A stretch of DNA of 36,598 nucleotides from Armatimonadota bacterium (GTDB lineage: Bacteria; Armatimonadota; Fimbriimonadia; Fimbriimonadales; GBS-DC): NCBI GenBank assembly GCA_023511915.1, contig JAIMAN010000023.1:1-36598 (forward strand), read 5' to 3'. The notes below the pieces were generated by a model that was given only the letters and a program-made list of their open reading frames with translations, did not search any database and was not told where the DNA came from. This document shows, one piece after another, positions 24,243 through 31,420 of this stretch; position 1 is the stretch's first letter; each line of letters starts with the position of its first letter. Position numbers and translations under genes: made by a program.

Positions 24243-24713
24243 TTAGAACCGCCGTCGGCGCGTGGGTTTAGGCGGCTCAGGAAGTTGGTTCGAAAGCCAG
24301 CGCAGCACGCCGAACACCGCGCCGCCCCCTAACAGCAGGAACGCGCCGAACAGCGCGAACCCGCGCCAGAGCGGACGCCCGCCGTCAGGGCTGCGTGCCG
24401 CCTCTTGCAGCACCTGCTGGCTGTCAATCGCGGGCGCAAGTGGCGTATTGCCCTGCATCGCGTCGTCGCTGCCAATCACTAAGGTCTCGGGCACGCCGCC
24501 AGGCGCGTTGCGCGTCACCGCCTCTTCCGCGACGCTGGGGATGTCGCCCTTCGGCGCAGTCACTTCGGGGCTGACCTCAATTGCGGGCGCGTTCTCATAC
24601 GGCTTCCACCAGTCGGGGCGCTCGTTCGGGCTGCGCCCCTCCGTGCCGATGCCCCAACTCAGCGCGAGCAGCCCCGCGCTCAGGATGCCCAAAATAACCG
24701 TTCGCATTTGCAT
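24243..24713 (-). CDS. Hypothetical single-pass protein after prepilin cluster
   Basis: 156 aa. Signal-like hydrophobic segment about 5-22, a Pro/Glu/Ala-rich extracytoplasmic stretch (about 27-115), a second membrane helix (about 118-140) and a basic tail ending RRRRF. I recognise no family. It follows the PilX-like gene by 21 nt on the same strand, so it may be the last gene of the prepilin operon and act at the envelope. Confidence 0.65.
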   Translation of the reverse strand: MQMRTVILGILSAGLLALSWGIGTEGRSPNERPDWWKPYENAPAIEVSPEVTAPKGDIPSVAEEAVTRNAPGGVPETLVIGSDDAMQGNTPLAPAIDSQQVLQEAARSPDGGRPLWRGFALFGAFLLLGGGAVFGVLRWLSNQLPEPPKPTRRRRF

Positions 24714-24734
24714 ATTCCCTCCCTCGGTGCGTGT

Positions 24735-26606
24735 TTAGCGCGTCTTCTGCCATGCCAGGCGCACGACGCTCGCCACGCGCGGCAGCTCGATGTTGATCAG
24801 CGGCTGGTCGTCCAGACTGCGCTCGCGGATGCGCCAGTCGTAGTTGAAGCGCAGCGGCAGGCTATACAGCACCATCGCCTCGTCCTTGGCGATAATCGCG
24901 CCGTTGACGGTCAAGCCGCGCCCGTCCGTCGCGAGGTTCCCCCCGCCCACGAAGTTGGTGAACATCACGGCGTCGATGCGCGAGATGCCGCGCTCGTCGT
25001 CGCTAATAACTCCATTTTGGTCGATATCGATCTGCAGCGAGAGCCGTTCGATATCGTTTTGCCCTGCGTCGCCGAACGCCGACTGGTAGCGCTGGCGTCC
25101 CGTGCTGTCGACTTGGGTCGCGTCAAACGGGGGAATCCAGTTGCCATTCTCGTCGTAGCGTCCGCGTGTAAACGGCGGCTTCATATAGTACAGGGGGTAC
25201 GGGTCGCGGAACCGCTTCGTGTTGCCCATCATCACGCTGCCGCGCGCCGCCAGCCCCAGCGCGTCGCGCCGCTCGTTGAGCGACAGAACCGTGTCCAGCA
25301 CGCTGCCGCGAAAATCAGGCGGGTTTTTGTAAATAATGTCACCCACGATATGTACATTCCGCCCCGCGTACAGCGTGCCCTGACCCTCCACATAGCCGCG
25401 AATGACCACATCCTGCGTGACGGTAATCGGTCCGTGAATGCGTATCGGCTTATCGCGGTAGCCAATCAGCGCAACGCTGCCGTTGATGACGCCGTTCGTG
25501 TCAACGCGCACATAGCGGTTCTGCTGCGGGTTCCAGACCTCGATACGGGCGGGCTGGTTGTAGTTCGGGTTGGGCAGCCCGTCCGAGAAGGTCGCCTTCG
25601 GATTGCGCCAAGTACGCGACAGGTTGATGTAGTAGTTCAGGTCGTTCAAATCGGGCAGGATTAGCTCGCTGGTCGGGCGGTTATCGAGCGTATGGCTATC
25701 GAATCGGCGCGTGCCATTCACATCCGCCAGCACCGCGCCGAACGGCGAATTGTTGATCATCTGCCCCTGCGGATTGTAGAGGTAGTCGCGCCAATAGTTG
25801 AAGTTGCTACTGCCTGGAGAGCCGTGAATCGCACTGTTGTAGACCTGACGCATAAACGGATCGGTCAGTTGGCGCGTAGCGTAGGTCGTGGAATCCCACT
25901 GGCGCGGCGCTTGGTTGCCGCCGGGCAAGATGATTCGTCCTGCTGCACGCGGGCTGAGCTTCTCGTTCGGCGAGGCGTAAATCGAGCCGTTGATTACGGG
26001 CGGTCCGCCGGAGCCGTAGCGGAACTCGAAATCGCCGTTGGAGCGTGAATCGCCGTTCATCACCAGTTGCTCGTTGCTAAACCCATACATCCAGCCGTAG
26101 TTGTTCACGAAGTAGGCGTAATCAAACACAGACGAGCGGGTAAGCTGCAGGTTGAAGGTCTGGTCAATCACTTGGCGCGGCTCGTTGGCGTCCAGCTGCC
26201 CGTTCTCGTTGCGGTCGATCCAGCCGACGGAGCGCACGGTGATGCGCCGCGTGTAGCTGTCAGGCTGCTCGTAGCCAATCACCGACGCGGTGTAGTTGCC
26301 GACGCCCGCGAAGGCGCCGTTTCGAATCCAGCGCGGGCTTGTGGGGCTTGCGCCGTTCAACGCGCTGTGAATCGCGTCGAACCGTTGAGCGATTTTGAAC
26401 TGTCGCCAGAGGTCTTGCGTAATCGCCTGCAGCCCGCCGTCCGCAAGGTTCTGCGCGGTCACCTCGTCCATCCGTGCGGCGGCGGTGCGCATGTCTTGCG
26501 TGGCGATGTCCAAATAGGCGACGCCCGTAATGGTCGCCAACCCGCCCATAATCAAAGTGGTCACCAGCGTGCTGCCGCGTGTGCGGCGCGGTTTGTGCCT
26601 TCGCAT
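24735..26606 (-). CDS. Large PilX-like pilus-associated protein
   Basis: 623 aa from ATG 26606, chosen for GGAGG 8 nt upstream. A GTG three codons earlier is the alternative. The basic N-terminus and 'RGSTLVTTLIMGGLATITGVAYL' (about 11-33) resemble PilX or minor-pilin helices but lack the strict F-T-L-x-E cleavage motif, having S-T-L-V-T instead. The remainder is a large, Asn/Gly/Tyr-rich extracellular domain with repeated 'NGSVALIG', 'VVIRGYVEGQGTLYAGRNVHI' beta-helix-like turns, consistent with a surface-exposed adhesin-like tip or polymer-forming region. It follows the PilW-like gene directly. Function inferred from context. Confidence 0.75.
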   Translation of the reverse strand: MRRHKPRRTRGSTLVTTLIMGGLATITGVAYLDIATQDMRTAAARMDEVTAQNLADGGLQAITQDLWRQFKIAQRFDAIHSALNGASPTSPRWIRNGAFAGVGNYTASVIGYEQPDSYTRRITVRSVGWIDRNENGQLDANEPRQVIDQTFNLQLTRSSVFDYAYFVNNYGWMYGFSNEQLVMNGDSRSNGDFEFRYGSGGPPVINGSIYASPNEKLSPRAAGRIILPGGNQAPRQWDSTTYATRQLTDPFMRQVYNSAIHGSPGSSNFNYWRDYLYNPQGQMINNSPFGAVLADVNGTRRFDSHTLDNRPTSELILPDLNDLNYYINLSRTWRNPKATFSDGLPNPNYNQPARIEVWNPQQNRYVRVDTNGVINGSVALIGYRDKPIRIHGPITVTQDVVIRGYVEGQGTLYAGRNVHIVGDIIYKNPPDFRGSVLDTVLSLNERRDALGLAARGSVMMGNTKRFRDPYPLYYMKPPFTRGRYDENGNWIPPFDATQVDSTGRQRYQSAFGDAGQNDIERLSLQIDIDQNGVISDDERGISRIDAVMFTNFVGGGNLATDGRGLTVNGAIIAKDEAMVLYSLPLRFNYDWRIRERSLDDQPLINIELPRVASVVRLAWQKTR

Positions 26607-26621
26607 CCCTATCACCTCCCC

Positions 26622-27182
26622 TCAGTTCTGTGTGGCGTTGCGCAGCAGGATGCACTCTTCAAACCAGATGCGCTGCGCGTGTGCGCCCTGTCCCTCCTGC
26701 ACGCTGAGGCGCACTTGGAACGCCACGACGCCCTGTGCGACCTGCTGCACAGAAAACGGCGTGTAGGACGCGCCCTGCGGCGTGGTGTTCACGAGATTGG
26801 TCAGTAGCGTGCGCGTCTGCCCGTTCTGCGTCAGGCGCAGTTGCCCCGTCGAGAAGTTGACCTGCACGACGACGGGGTTCGCCGTGTCGGGCTGAATCGG
26901 CGTGCGGAACCGCCCGTTAGCATCGCGCTGCGGCAAAAGTATCGTCGCCGTGGCGCCGCTGACCGTGACCGAGACCGCCTGCTGCGCAATCTCGCGGATT
27001 TCGCGCAGCGCGTTGTAGGCGGCGCGGTTCGCCGTGTTGTGATTAATTGTGCGCTGATAGTTGCGCAGCACTTGAATCTGCGTGCTGACCAGCAGCGCAA
27101 TCACGATTACGGACAGCGCGCTCGCCATCACGACTTCCAACATCATCGAGCCGCGTGTGCGGCGGTTCCTACCCCTGTGCAT
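26622..27182 (-). CDS. PilW/GspJ-like minor prepilin
   Basis: 186 aa from ATG 27182, 6 nt after GGAGG; an ATG at 27197 lies upstream of that site. Basic leader 'MHRGRNRRTRGSMMLEVVMASALSVIVIALLV': prepilin-type G^SMMLE cleavage site with the +5 Glu, then a hydrophobic helix. The C-terminal domain has 'REIREIAQQAV' and 'QGVVAFQVRLSV' typical of PilW/GspJ-like minor pilins. Between the upstream stop (27270) and this start lies a hairpin. Confidence 0.82.
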   Translation of the reverse strand: MHRGRNRRTRGSMMLEVVMASALSVIVIALLVSTQIQVLRNYQRTINHNTANRAAYNALREIREIAQQAVSVTVSGATATILLPQRDANGRFRTPIQPDTANPVVVQVNFSTGQLRLTQNGQTRTLLTNLVNTTPQGASYTPFSVQQVAQGVVAFQVRLSVQEGQGAHAQRIWFEECILLRNATQN

Positions 27183-27206
27183 CGTTGTCCTCCCCATAGA
27201 CGCGCG

Positions 27207-27230
27207 CCCTGCAAGCCTCCCCTTGCAGGG
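27207..27230 (-). other. Intra-operon hairpin before PilW-like gene
   Basis: CCCTGCAAG (27207-27215) and CTTGCAGGG (27222-27230) form a 9-bp stem with a 6-nt loop in the 87-nt gap between two prepilin genes. No T-run; it could attenuate or process the operon mRNA. Confidence 0.5.
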
Positions 27231-27269
27231 GCGTGGTACAACGCAGTGCGCCTTACGCGGCGCAGTCGC

Positions 27270-27752
27270 TTACTTCAGGCTGGCGATTGTCGTCGCCAGT
27301 TGCACCTGCTGCCACTGGTTCGTGCGCGGCTCTTGCCAGCGCACCGTGACGATGACCGTCTTCAGCCCAATCGAAATATTGTTGCTCGTGGTCAGGTTCA
27401 CCACCTCGATCGTGCCAAACCCGCTGCGCAATTCGTTCGCGAGGTTCAGCGTGCCCCCGCCAGGCGTCTGCAGCGTCGTGAAGCGCACGCGGAACTGGTT
27501 TGTGTCGTTCAGTTCGATGGTTTGCGCCAGTCCTGCGCTGATGAGCCCGTTCGCGGTGATTTGCAGAAAGTCCAGCGTGCGCACGCGCTCTAAGGCGGTC
27601 TGGGCGACATTCGTGGCGAAGGTGAACTGCTGGGCGCGACGCTGCATGCGCGTGCTCATCGGCGAGATGGCAGCGATGCTCAACACCAGCAGCGTCACGA
27701 TGAACACCGCAACCAAAACCTCCGTCAGTGCAGAACCGCGTCGGGCACGCAT
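27270..27752 (-). CDS. PilV/GspI-like minor prepilin
   Basis: 160 aa. N-terminus 'MRARRGSALTEVLVAVFIVTLLVLSIAAI': basic leader, G^SALTE cleavage with Glu at +5, and the pilin helix. The body has 'ALERVRTLDF' and 'VIVTVRWQE..QWQQVQLATTIA', characteristic of PilV/GspI-like minor pilins. It begins 3 nt after the stop of the major-type prepilin and is followed by the PilW-like gene. Confidence 0.85.
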   Translation of the reverse strand: MRARRGSALTEVLVAVFIVTLLVLSIAAISPMSTRMQRRAQQFTFATNVAQTALERVRTLDFLQITANGLISAGLAQTIELNDTNQFRVRFTTLQTPGGGTLNLANELRSGFGTIEVVNLTTSNNISIGLKTVIVTVRWQEPRTNQWQQVQLATTIASLK

Positions 27753-27755
27753 GGG

Positions 27756-28118
27756 TTAGTCTCCTGTCCAGTCGAATCGGTGCGATGGAATCCCGCTGGG
27801 GCACTGGGGCGGCGCGCCGATGGCGTTCACGGTGTACGCCGCGCCGCCCCCTGCAGGGCAGAATGGCTCGCGGTCTAAATACTGCGGCACGAGGTCGGTC
27901 ATCGCGACGGTATCGCCTGTCTGGGCGCGCGTGGCTAAGGCGTACATCTCTTTCGCTTGGTGGATTTGGCGCAGGTTCGCCACGCAGATGCGCGTCTGGG
28001 CGCGGGCGCGCGCGTTCATCCAACTCGGCAACGCGAGCGAGACCAAGATCCCGATAATCAGGATCACGATCATAATCTCCACCAGCGTGAATCCGCGTTC
28101 GCGTCGGTCGCGTCTCAT
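27756..28118 (-). CDS. Type IV/II major-type prepilin (PilA/GspG-like)
   Basis: 120 aa from ATG 28118, with AGGGG upstream; a longer open frame runs back over tenA and is a shadow. Canonical RG^FTLVEIMIVILIIGILVSLALP: prepilin peptidase site, +5 Glu and helix. The soluble part is short, with two Cys (about 83 and 97; 'PFCPAGGGAAYTV', 'PPQCPSG') that could form a disulfide, and the GspG-type 'CVANLRQIHQAKEMYAL'. First gene of the cluster with three further pilus-type genes. No PilB/C/D/Q in the window. Confidence 0.9.
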   Translation of the reverse strand: MRRDRRERGFTLVEIMIVILIIGILVSLALPSWMNARARAQTRICVANLRQIHQAKEMYALATRAQTGDTVAMTDLVPQYLDREPFCPAGGGAAYTVNAIGAPPQCPSGIPSHRFDWTGD

Positions 28119-28205
28119 GATAGCCCCTGTGAGCGCGGTGCGCCCATGCGGGGTTTTCCACACCGCCCGACGCCCCAGCCTGTGAATCGCCCCAGTTTTC
28201 GGGGG

Positions 28206-28211
28206 TAGAAT
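28206..28211 (+). promoter_or_regulatory. -10 box of leaderless tenA promoter
   Basis: GGGTAGAAT, hexamer TAGAAT, 6 nt before ATG 28218. No ribosome site, no -35, and no thiamine riboswitch seen upstream. Confidence 0.6.
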
Positions 28212-28217
28212 TGGCGC

Positions 28218-28880
28218 ATGCGCTACACGGAGCAACTCTGGCGGTCTATCGAGCCGATTTACGCCGCGATTCTGAAGCACCCATTCCTCACAGGGCTGAC
28301 CGACGGCAGCCTCTCGCGTGAGGCGTTCCAGTTCTATGTGGTGCAGGACGCGCACTACCTGCGTTATTACGCGCAGTGCCTTAGCCTCGCCGCTGCTAAA
28401 GCCCCTCACGACGAGTGGCTGGTGACCTTCAACGACCACGCGAAAAACGCGATTCTGGTGGAGCGCTCGCTACACGAGGGCTTTTTCAAGGAGTTCGGGC
28501 TGACGCCTGAGCAGGTGTACGCGACTCCGCTGGCGCCCACTTGTGTTGCCTACACGCACTACCTGCTGGCGGTCTGCTACGCGCGTCCGTTCCACGAGGC
28601 GTTGGGCGCGATTCTGCCCTGCTACTGGATTTACTGGGAGGTCGGCAAGGAGTTAGAAAAGCACGGCTCGCCCAACCCGCTCTATCAGCGGTGGATTGAC
28701 ACCTACGCCTCGGAGGAGTTCGGCGGTGTCGTGCGCGAGGTGCTGGCGATGACCGATTCGGTGGCGGAGACGCTCACTGACGCGCAGCGCGCGGCGATGC
28801 AGGCACACTTCGTGATGACCAGCCGCTACGAGTGGATGTTCTGGGATATGGGCTATCGGCAGGAGCCGTGGACGGTTTAG
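28218..28880 (+). CDS. tenA: TenA/thiaminase II family protein
   Basis: 220 aa all-helical TenA. It hydrolyses aminopyrimidines to HMP in thiamine salvage. Catalytic residues are in register with Bacillus TenA: D44, Y47, C135 (in LPCYWIYWEVG) and E205 (in SRYEWMFWDMG). Stand-alone with its own promoter. Its stop overlaps the stop of the convergent LptC-like gene by a few bases (28877-28880). Confidence 0.95.
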   Translation: MRYTEQLWRSIEPIYAAILKHPFLTGLTDGSLSREAFQFYVVQDAHYLRYYAQCLSLAAAKAPHDEWLVTFNDHAKNAILVERSLHEGFFKEFGLTPEQVYATPLAPTCVAYTHYLLAVCYARPFHEALGAILPCYWIYWEVGKELEKHGSPNPLYQRWIDTYASEEFGGVVREVLAMTDSVAETLTDAQRAAMQAHFVMTSRYEWMFWDMGYRQEPWTV

Positions 28881-29491
28881 TCCCCGCTCCACGCCTTCTC
28901 CAAGGCGGTGTCCACACTGAGGGCGCGTTCGCGCAGTTCGAAGTCGCCCCACCGAAGGAGCACGCCTTCGGAGGCACGGATTCGGTCGCGGCGCGCCTGC
29001 CACACGATGCGCCCTGCCGTCAGGCGTGCATCGTTCGTCTTGGAGGTTGCCACGACGCCGCCCCACGCCTCCACTTCGCGCGTTTCGGCGTTGGCGCGGG
29101 CGTAGGGCGCGGTGAACTCCAGCACAGGCTTACCGTTGCGGTAGAGCCAGCCGCGCACTTGGGTGAGCGTGCCCTGCGCCTGCGAGTCGCGCGTCTCAGC
29201 GCGCAACGCCTGCGCCTGCAGTTTCCAGAGCGTGCGCCCCTGCTCGTCCTGCTGCTCTAAGGTGGGCTTCACGATTTCGTAGGTCGCGTCGGGCAGGGTG
29301 ACGGTTGCGTCGTCCTGCGTCGGCGCAGGCTCTGGCGGCGGCGGGGCAGACTCACGCGCGGGCTGGCAACTCGTTAGGAGCAGGAAAACCACCCACAGAA
29401 GTGCAGAGCCGCCTTTTGGAGTGCTGAAGCGAAGCTTCAGCAGGGCGTATGGCGGAAGCTGACGCTTCCGCACTCCAAGCATTCTTCTCAT
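28877..29491 (-). CDS. LptC-like lipoprotein with a repeat-encoded N-terminus
   Basis: 204 aa. The body (about 60-204) has LptC-family features: 'LWKLQAQALRAETRDSQAQGTLTQVRGWLYRNGKPVLEFTAPYARANAETREVEAWGGVVATS' type repeats of beta strands (key parts LQAQALRAE, YARANAETREVEAWGGV), expected for a periplasmic bridge in lipopolysaccharide export. The N-terminus includes a lipobox-like LLLTSC (C42), after which acylation would occur. Residues 6-25 are encoded by a palindromic repeat, leaving an unusually long n-region. ATG 29491 overlaps the rlmN stop (ATGA). A later non-ATG start after the repeat is possible. Confidence 0.75.
   Translation of the reverse strand: MRRMLGVRKRQLPPYALLKLRFSTPKGGSALLWVVFLLLTSCQPARESAPPPPEPAPTQDDATVTLPDATYEIVKPTLEQQDEQGRTLWKLQAQALRAETRDSQAQGTLTQVRGWLYRNGKPVLEFTAPYARANAETREVEAWGGVVATSKTNDARLTAGRIVWQARRDRIRASEGVLLRWGDFELRERALSVDTALEKAWSGD
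29418..29476 (-). repeat. Double-hairpin palindromic repeat, copy 2, in a coding region
   Basis: 59 bp, inverted relative to 22789-22840. Same outer GGAGTGC/GCACTCC ends and the same two inner hairpins, GGAAGC/GCTTCC and CTGAAGC/GCTTCAG, with slightly longer loops. It is read as codons 6-25 of the LptC-like gene and keeps the frame open. Confidence 0.85.
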
Positions 29492-30561
29492 CCCCCTACC
29501 TGCGCCGTTAGCGGAATCGGCTTGCCGAGATGCTTGCCGCGCAGCTGCCCGCAGGCGGCGTCGATGTCGTGCCCGCGTTCGACGCGCTGGGTGGTCTCGA
29601 TGCCCGCCGCTTCGAGAACCGCGCGGAATCGGCGCACGCGCTCGGCTTCGGGACGCTGGAACCCGTCGGGCGTGGGCACATAGTTGAACGGAATCAGGTT
29701 CACCAAGCAGGGCACGCCGCGCAACTTACGGGCAAGTTGCTGGGCGTGTTCGGGCGTATCGTTCACCCCGCGCAGCAGCAGGTACTCGAAGGTGATGCGC
29801 CGTTTGGTGGCTTCGAAGTAGTCGCGCGCGGCTTGGATGAGCGTATCCACGCCCCACTTGCGGTTCACGGGCATAATCTTCGCGCGGGTCTCGTCGTCGG
29901 GCGCGTGCAGCGATACGGCAAGCGTAATCGGCAGGTTTCGCTCCGCGAGCGCGTAGATTTGGGGCACGATGCCCACCGTTGAGACGGTCATCCGACGGTA
30001 GCCGATCCCGAGTTCGTCGTGCATCATGCGCAGGGCGTCGAGCGCGTTTTCGAGGTTCAGCAGCGGCTCGCCCATCCCCATTAGCACGACATGCGTAATG
30101 CGCCGCTCGCTCAGTCGCTGCAGGTGCAGCAGTTGGTCGACGATTTCGCCCGCGGTGAGGTTGCGTGTGTAGCCGCCTTGCGCCGTAGCGCAGAATCGGC
30201 AGCCCATCGCACACCCGACCTGCGTGGAGAGGCACACCGACACGCGATCGTCGTAGGGCAGCAGCACGCACTCCACCTCGTTGCCGTCGGCAAGGCGCAG
30301 CAGGCACTTGACCGTGCCGTCTTTGGAGCGTTGCGTCGCGCTGATGGCGTTCGGCGACACGAGGGCACATTCGTTCAGGCGCGTGCGCAGGGCGGCGGGC
30401 AGGTCGGTCATCGCGCTGAACTCTGTCACCGCCTTCGCGTAAATCCACTGCGCCAGTTGCGTCCCGCGATAGGCAGGTTCGCCTAATGTCGCGACCACCC
30501 ACTCGCGCAACTGCGCGCGGGATAGCCCCACCAGCACGGTTCGGGTCTCAGTCGTGGGCAT
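29488..30561 (-). CDS. rlmN: Dual-specificity 23S rRNA/tRNA adenine C2 methyltransferase RlmN
   Basis: 357 aa radical-SAM enzyme that methylates C2 of A2503 in 23S rRNA and A37 in some tRNAs. Cluster motif CAMGCRFC (C117, C121, C124), the GEPLLN SAM segment, and the conserved methyl-carrier cysteine C337 (AACGQL) are visible; the second mechanistic Cys lies in the C-terminal part. 'ECVLLPYDDRVSVCLSTQVGC' is diagnostic. ATG 30561 is 9 nt after a TACAAT box. Next in the operon is the LptC-like gene. Confidence 0.97.
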   Translation of the reverse strand: MPTTETRTVLVGLSRAQLREWVVATLGEPAYRGTQLAQWIYAKAVTEFSAMTDLPAALRTRLNECALVSPNAISATQRSKDGTVKCLLRLADGNEVECVLLPYDDRVSVCLSTQVGCAMGCRFCATAQGGYTRNLTAGEIVDQLLHLQRLSERRITHVVLMGMGEPLLNLENALDALRMMHDELGIGYRRMTVSTVGIVPQIYALAERNLPITLAVSLHAPDDETRAKIMPVNRKWGVDTLIQAARDYFEATKRRITFEYLLLRGVNDTPEHAQQLARKLRGVPCLVNLIPFNYVPTPDGFQRPEAERVRRFRAVLEAAGIETTQRVERGHDIDAACGQLRGKHLGKPIPLTAQVGG

Positions 30562-30570
30562 AGCAGGCGA

Positions 30571-30576
30571 ATTGTA
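30571..30576 (-). promoter_or_regulatory. -10 box of leaderless rlmN promoter
   Basis: GGTACAAT on the minus strand, hexamer TACAAT, 9 nt before ATG 30561. No ribosome site. Confidence 0.65.
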
Positions 30577-30585
30577 CCTGCTGGG

Positions 30586-31380
30586 CTATGGGGTATAAGC
30601 GTGGAATTCGCGCAGACCGTCCGAGACCTCGCTACCGATGCGCCACTCGACGCCCAGTTTCCGAGCGTTCTCTGGGGTTTCGGGGTGCGCCCACTCCGCG
30701 CCGATGACGAAGGGGATGGCATCCAGCCCTGCTTGGCGGAGCGTGTCGGCGCGTAGGCGCGCCCGTTCCACATCGTCGCCGCTCACCTTGATAGAAATCT
30801 CCACCACAGCGATCTTGCGCCCCTTCCACCACACAAGGTCCGCCTCCTGCGGGTCAATGCGCGGGTCGATGGTGTTCCCGTCAATGCCCGCGGCGGCGAG
30901 CCACTGATCGATCTGGTAGGCGACTTCGGGGTTTTCGTCGGGGTAGCCGCCCTCGCCGCCGCCGAAGGTGCGCCACGCGCGTTTGATGACCCGCCGCTGG
31001 TAGTCGAGACCGTCACGGCGCGCTCTCTCGCCTTGCACCCACTTGGAAATAGAATCAACGCTTGCCTCGAGCCGATCCTGCCTTGCCTCCAAGCGGTCAA
31101 ACCGCTCGCGCGTCTCTTGCTTGAAGCCTGCTAAGTCTGTCTCCAAGCGGTCAAACCGCTCGTTGACCTGCTGGCGGAACTCGCGGAACTCGGCGGGCAA
31201 CTGCAGCAGTTCTTCGGTCAGAATGAACCGCCGCAGCGTGTCGAACACATCGGGCGCGCGGGTCGCCAGTTTCCGCAAGACCCGCTCGTCCAACAAGGCG
31301 CGTGCGGCTTCCAGCAGCAGGTCGTCGTCCTCCTGCAGTTGGCGCACGGCGTCCAGAATATCCTCGCGCGTCAGAGCCAT
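30586..31380 (-). CDS. Coiled-coil PD-(D/E)XK-like protein (DUF3782-like)
   Basis: 264 aa from ATG 31380; longer in-frame starts cross the promoter. N-terminal helical part (about 1-65), a coiled coil (about 66-125) with duplicated 'ERFDRLE' heptads, and a C-terminal alpha/beta domain (about 135-264) with 'EADLVWWKGRKIAVVEISIKVSGDDVERARLRADTL', whose D...ExSxK resembles the PD-(D/E)XK nuclease core. Proteins of this shape (DUF3782-like) are common in thermophilic archaea, cyanobacteria and some others; their function is unknown. A 20-nt DNA repeat (31089-31109 and 31142-31162) underlies the duplicated heptads. Confidence 0.7.
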   Translation of the reverse strand: MALTREDILDAVRQLQEDDDLLLEAARALLDERVLRKLATRAPDVFDTLRRFILTEELLQLPAEFREFRQQVNERFDRLETDLAGFKQETRERFDRLEARQDRLEASVDSISKWVQGERARRDGLDYQRRVIKRAWRTFGGGEGGYPDENPEVAYQIDQWLAAAGIDGNTIDPRIDPQEADLVWWKGRKIAVVEISIKVSGDDVERARLRADTLRQAGLDAIPFVIGAEWAHPETPENARKLGVEWRIGSEVSDGLREFHAYTP

Positions 31381-31390
31381 CCCCGTACAG

Positions 31391-31396
31391 ATTGTA
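31391..31396 (-). promoter_or_regulatory. -10 box before the PD-(D/E)XK-like gene
   Basis: GAGTACAAT on the minus strand, hexamer TACAAT, 10 nt before ATG 31380. Only 11 bp from the opposing -10 at 31408, so the two promoters probably interfere. Confidence 0.6.
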
Positions 31397-31407
31397 CTCG
31401 ATTGAGG

Positions 31408-31413
31408 TATCCT
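31408..31413 (+). promoter_or_regulatory. -10-like box before the hydrolase gene
   Basis: AGGTATCCTAAC, hexamer TATCCT, 7 nt before ATG 31421. The same AGGTATCCTAAC phrase occurs at 34003-34014. Confidence 0.5.
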
Positions 31414-31420
31414 AACTTCC

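Noticed and set aside
31089-31162. Repeated 20-nt sequence as a mobile repeat
   Set aside because: It encodes duplicated coiled-coil heptads within one gene.
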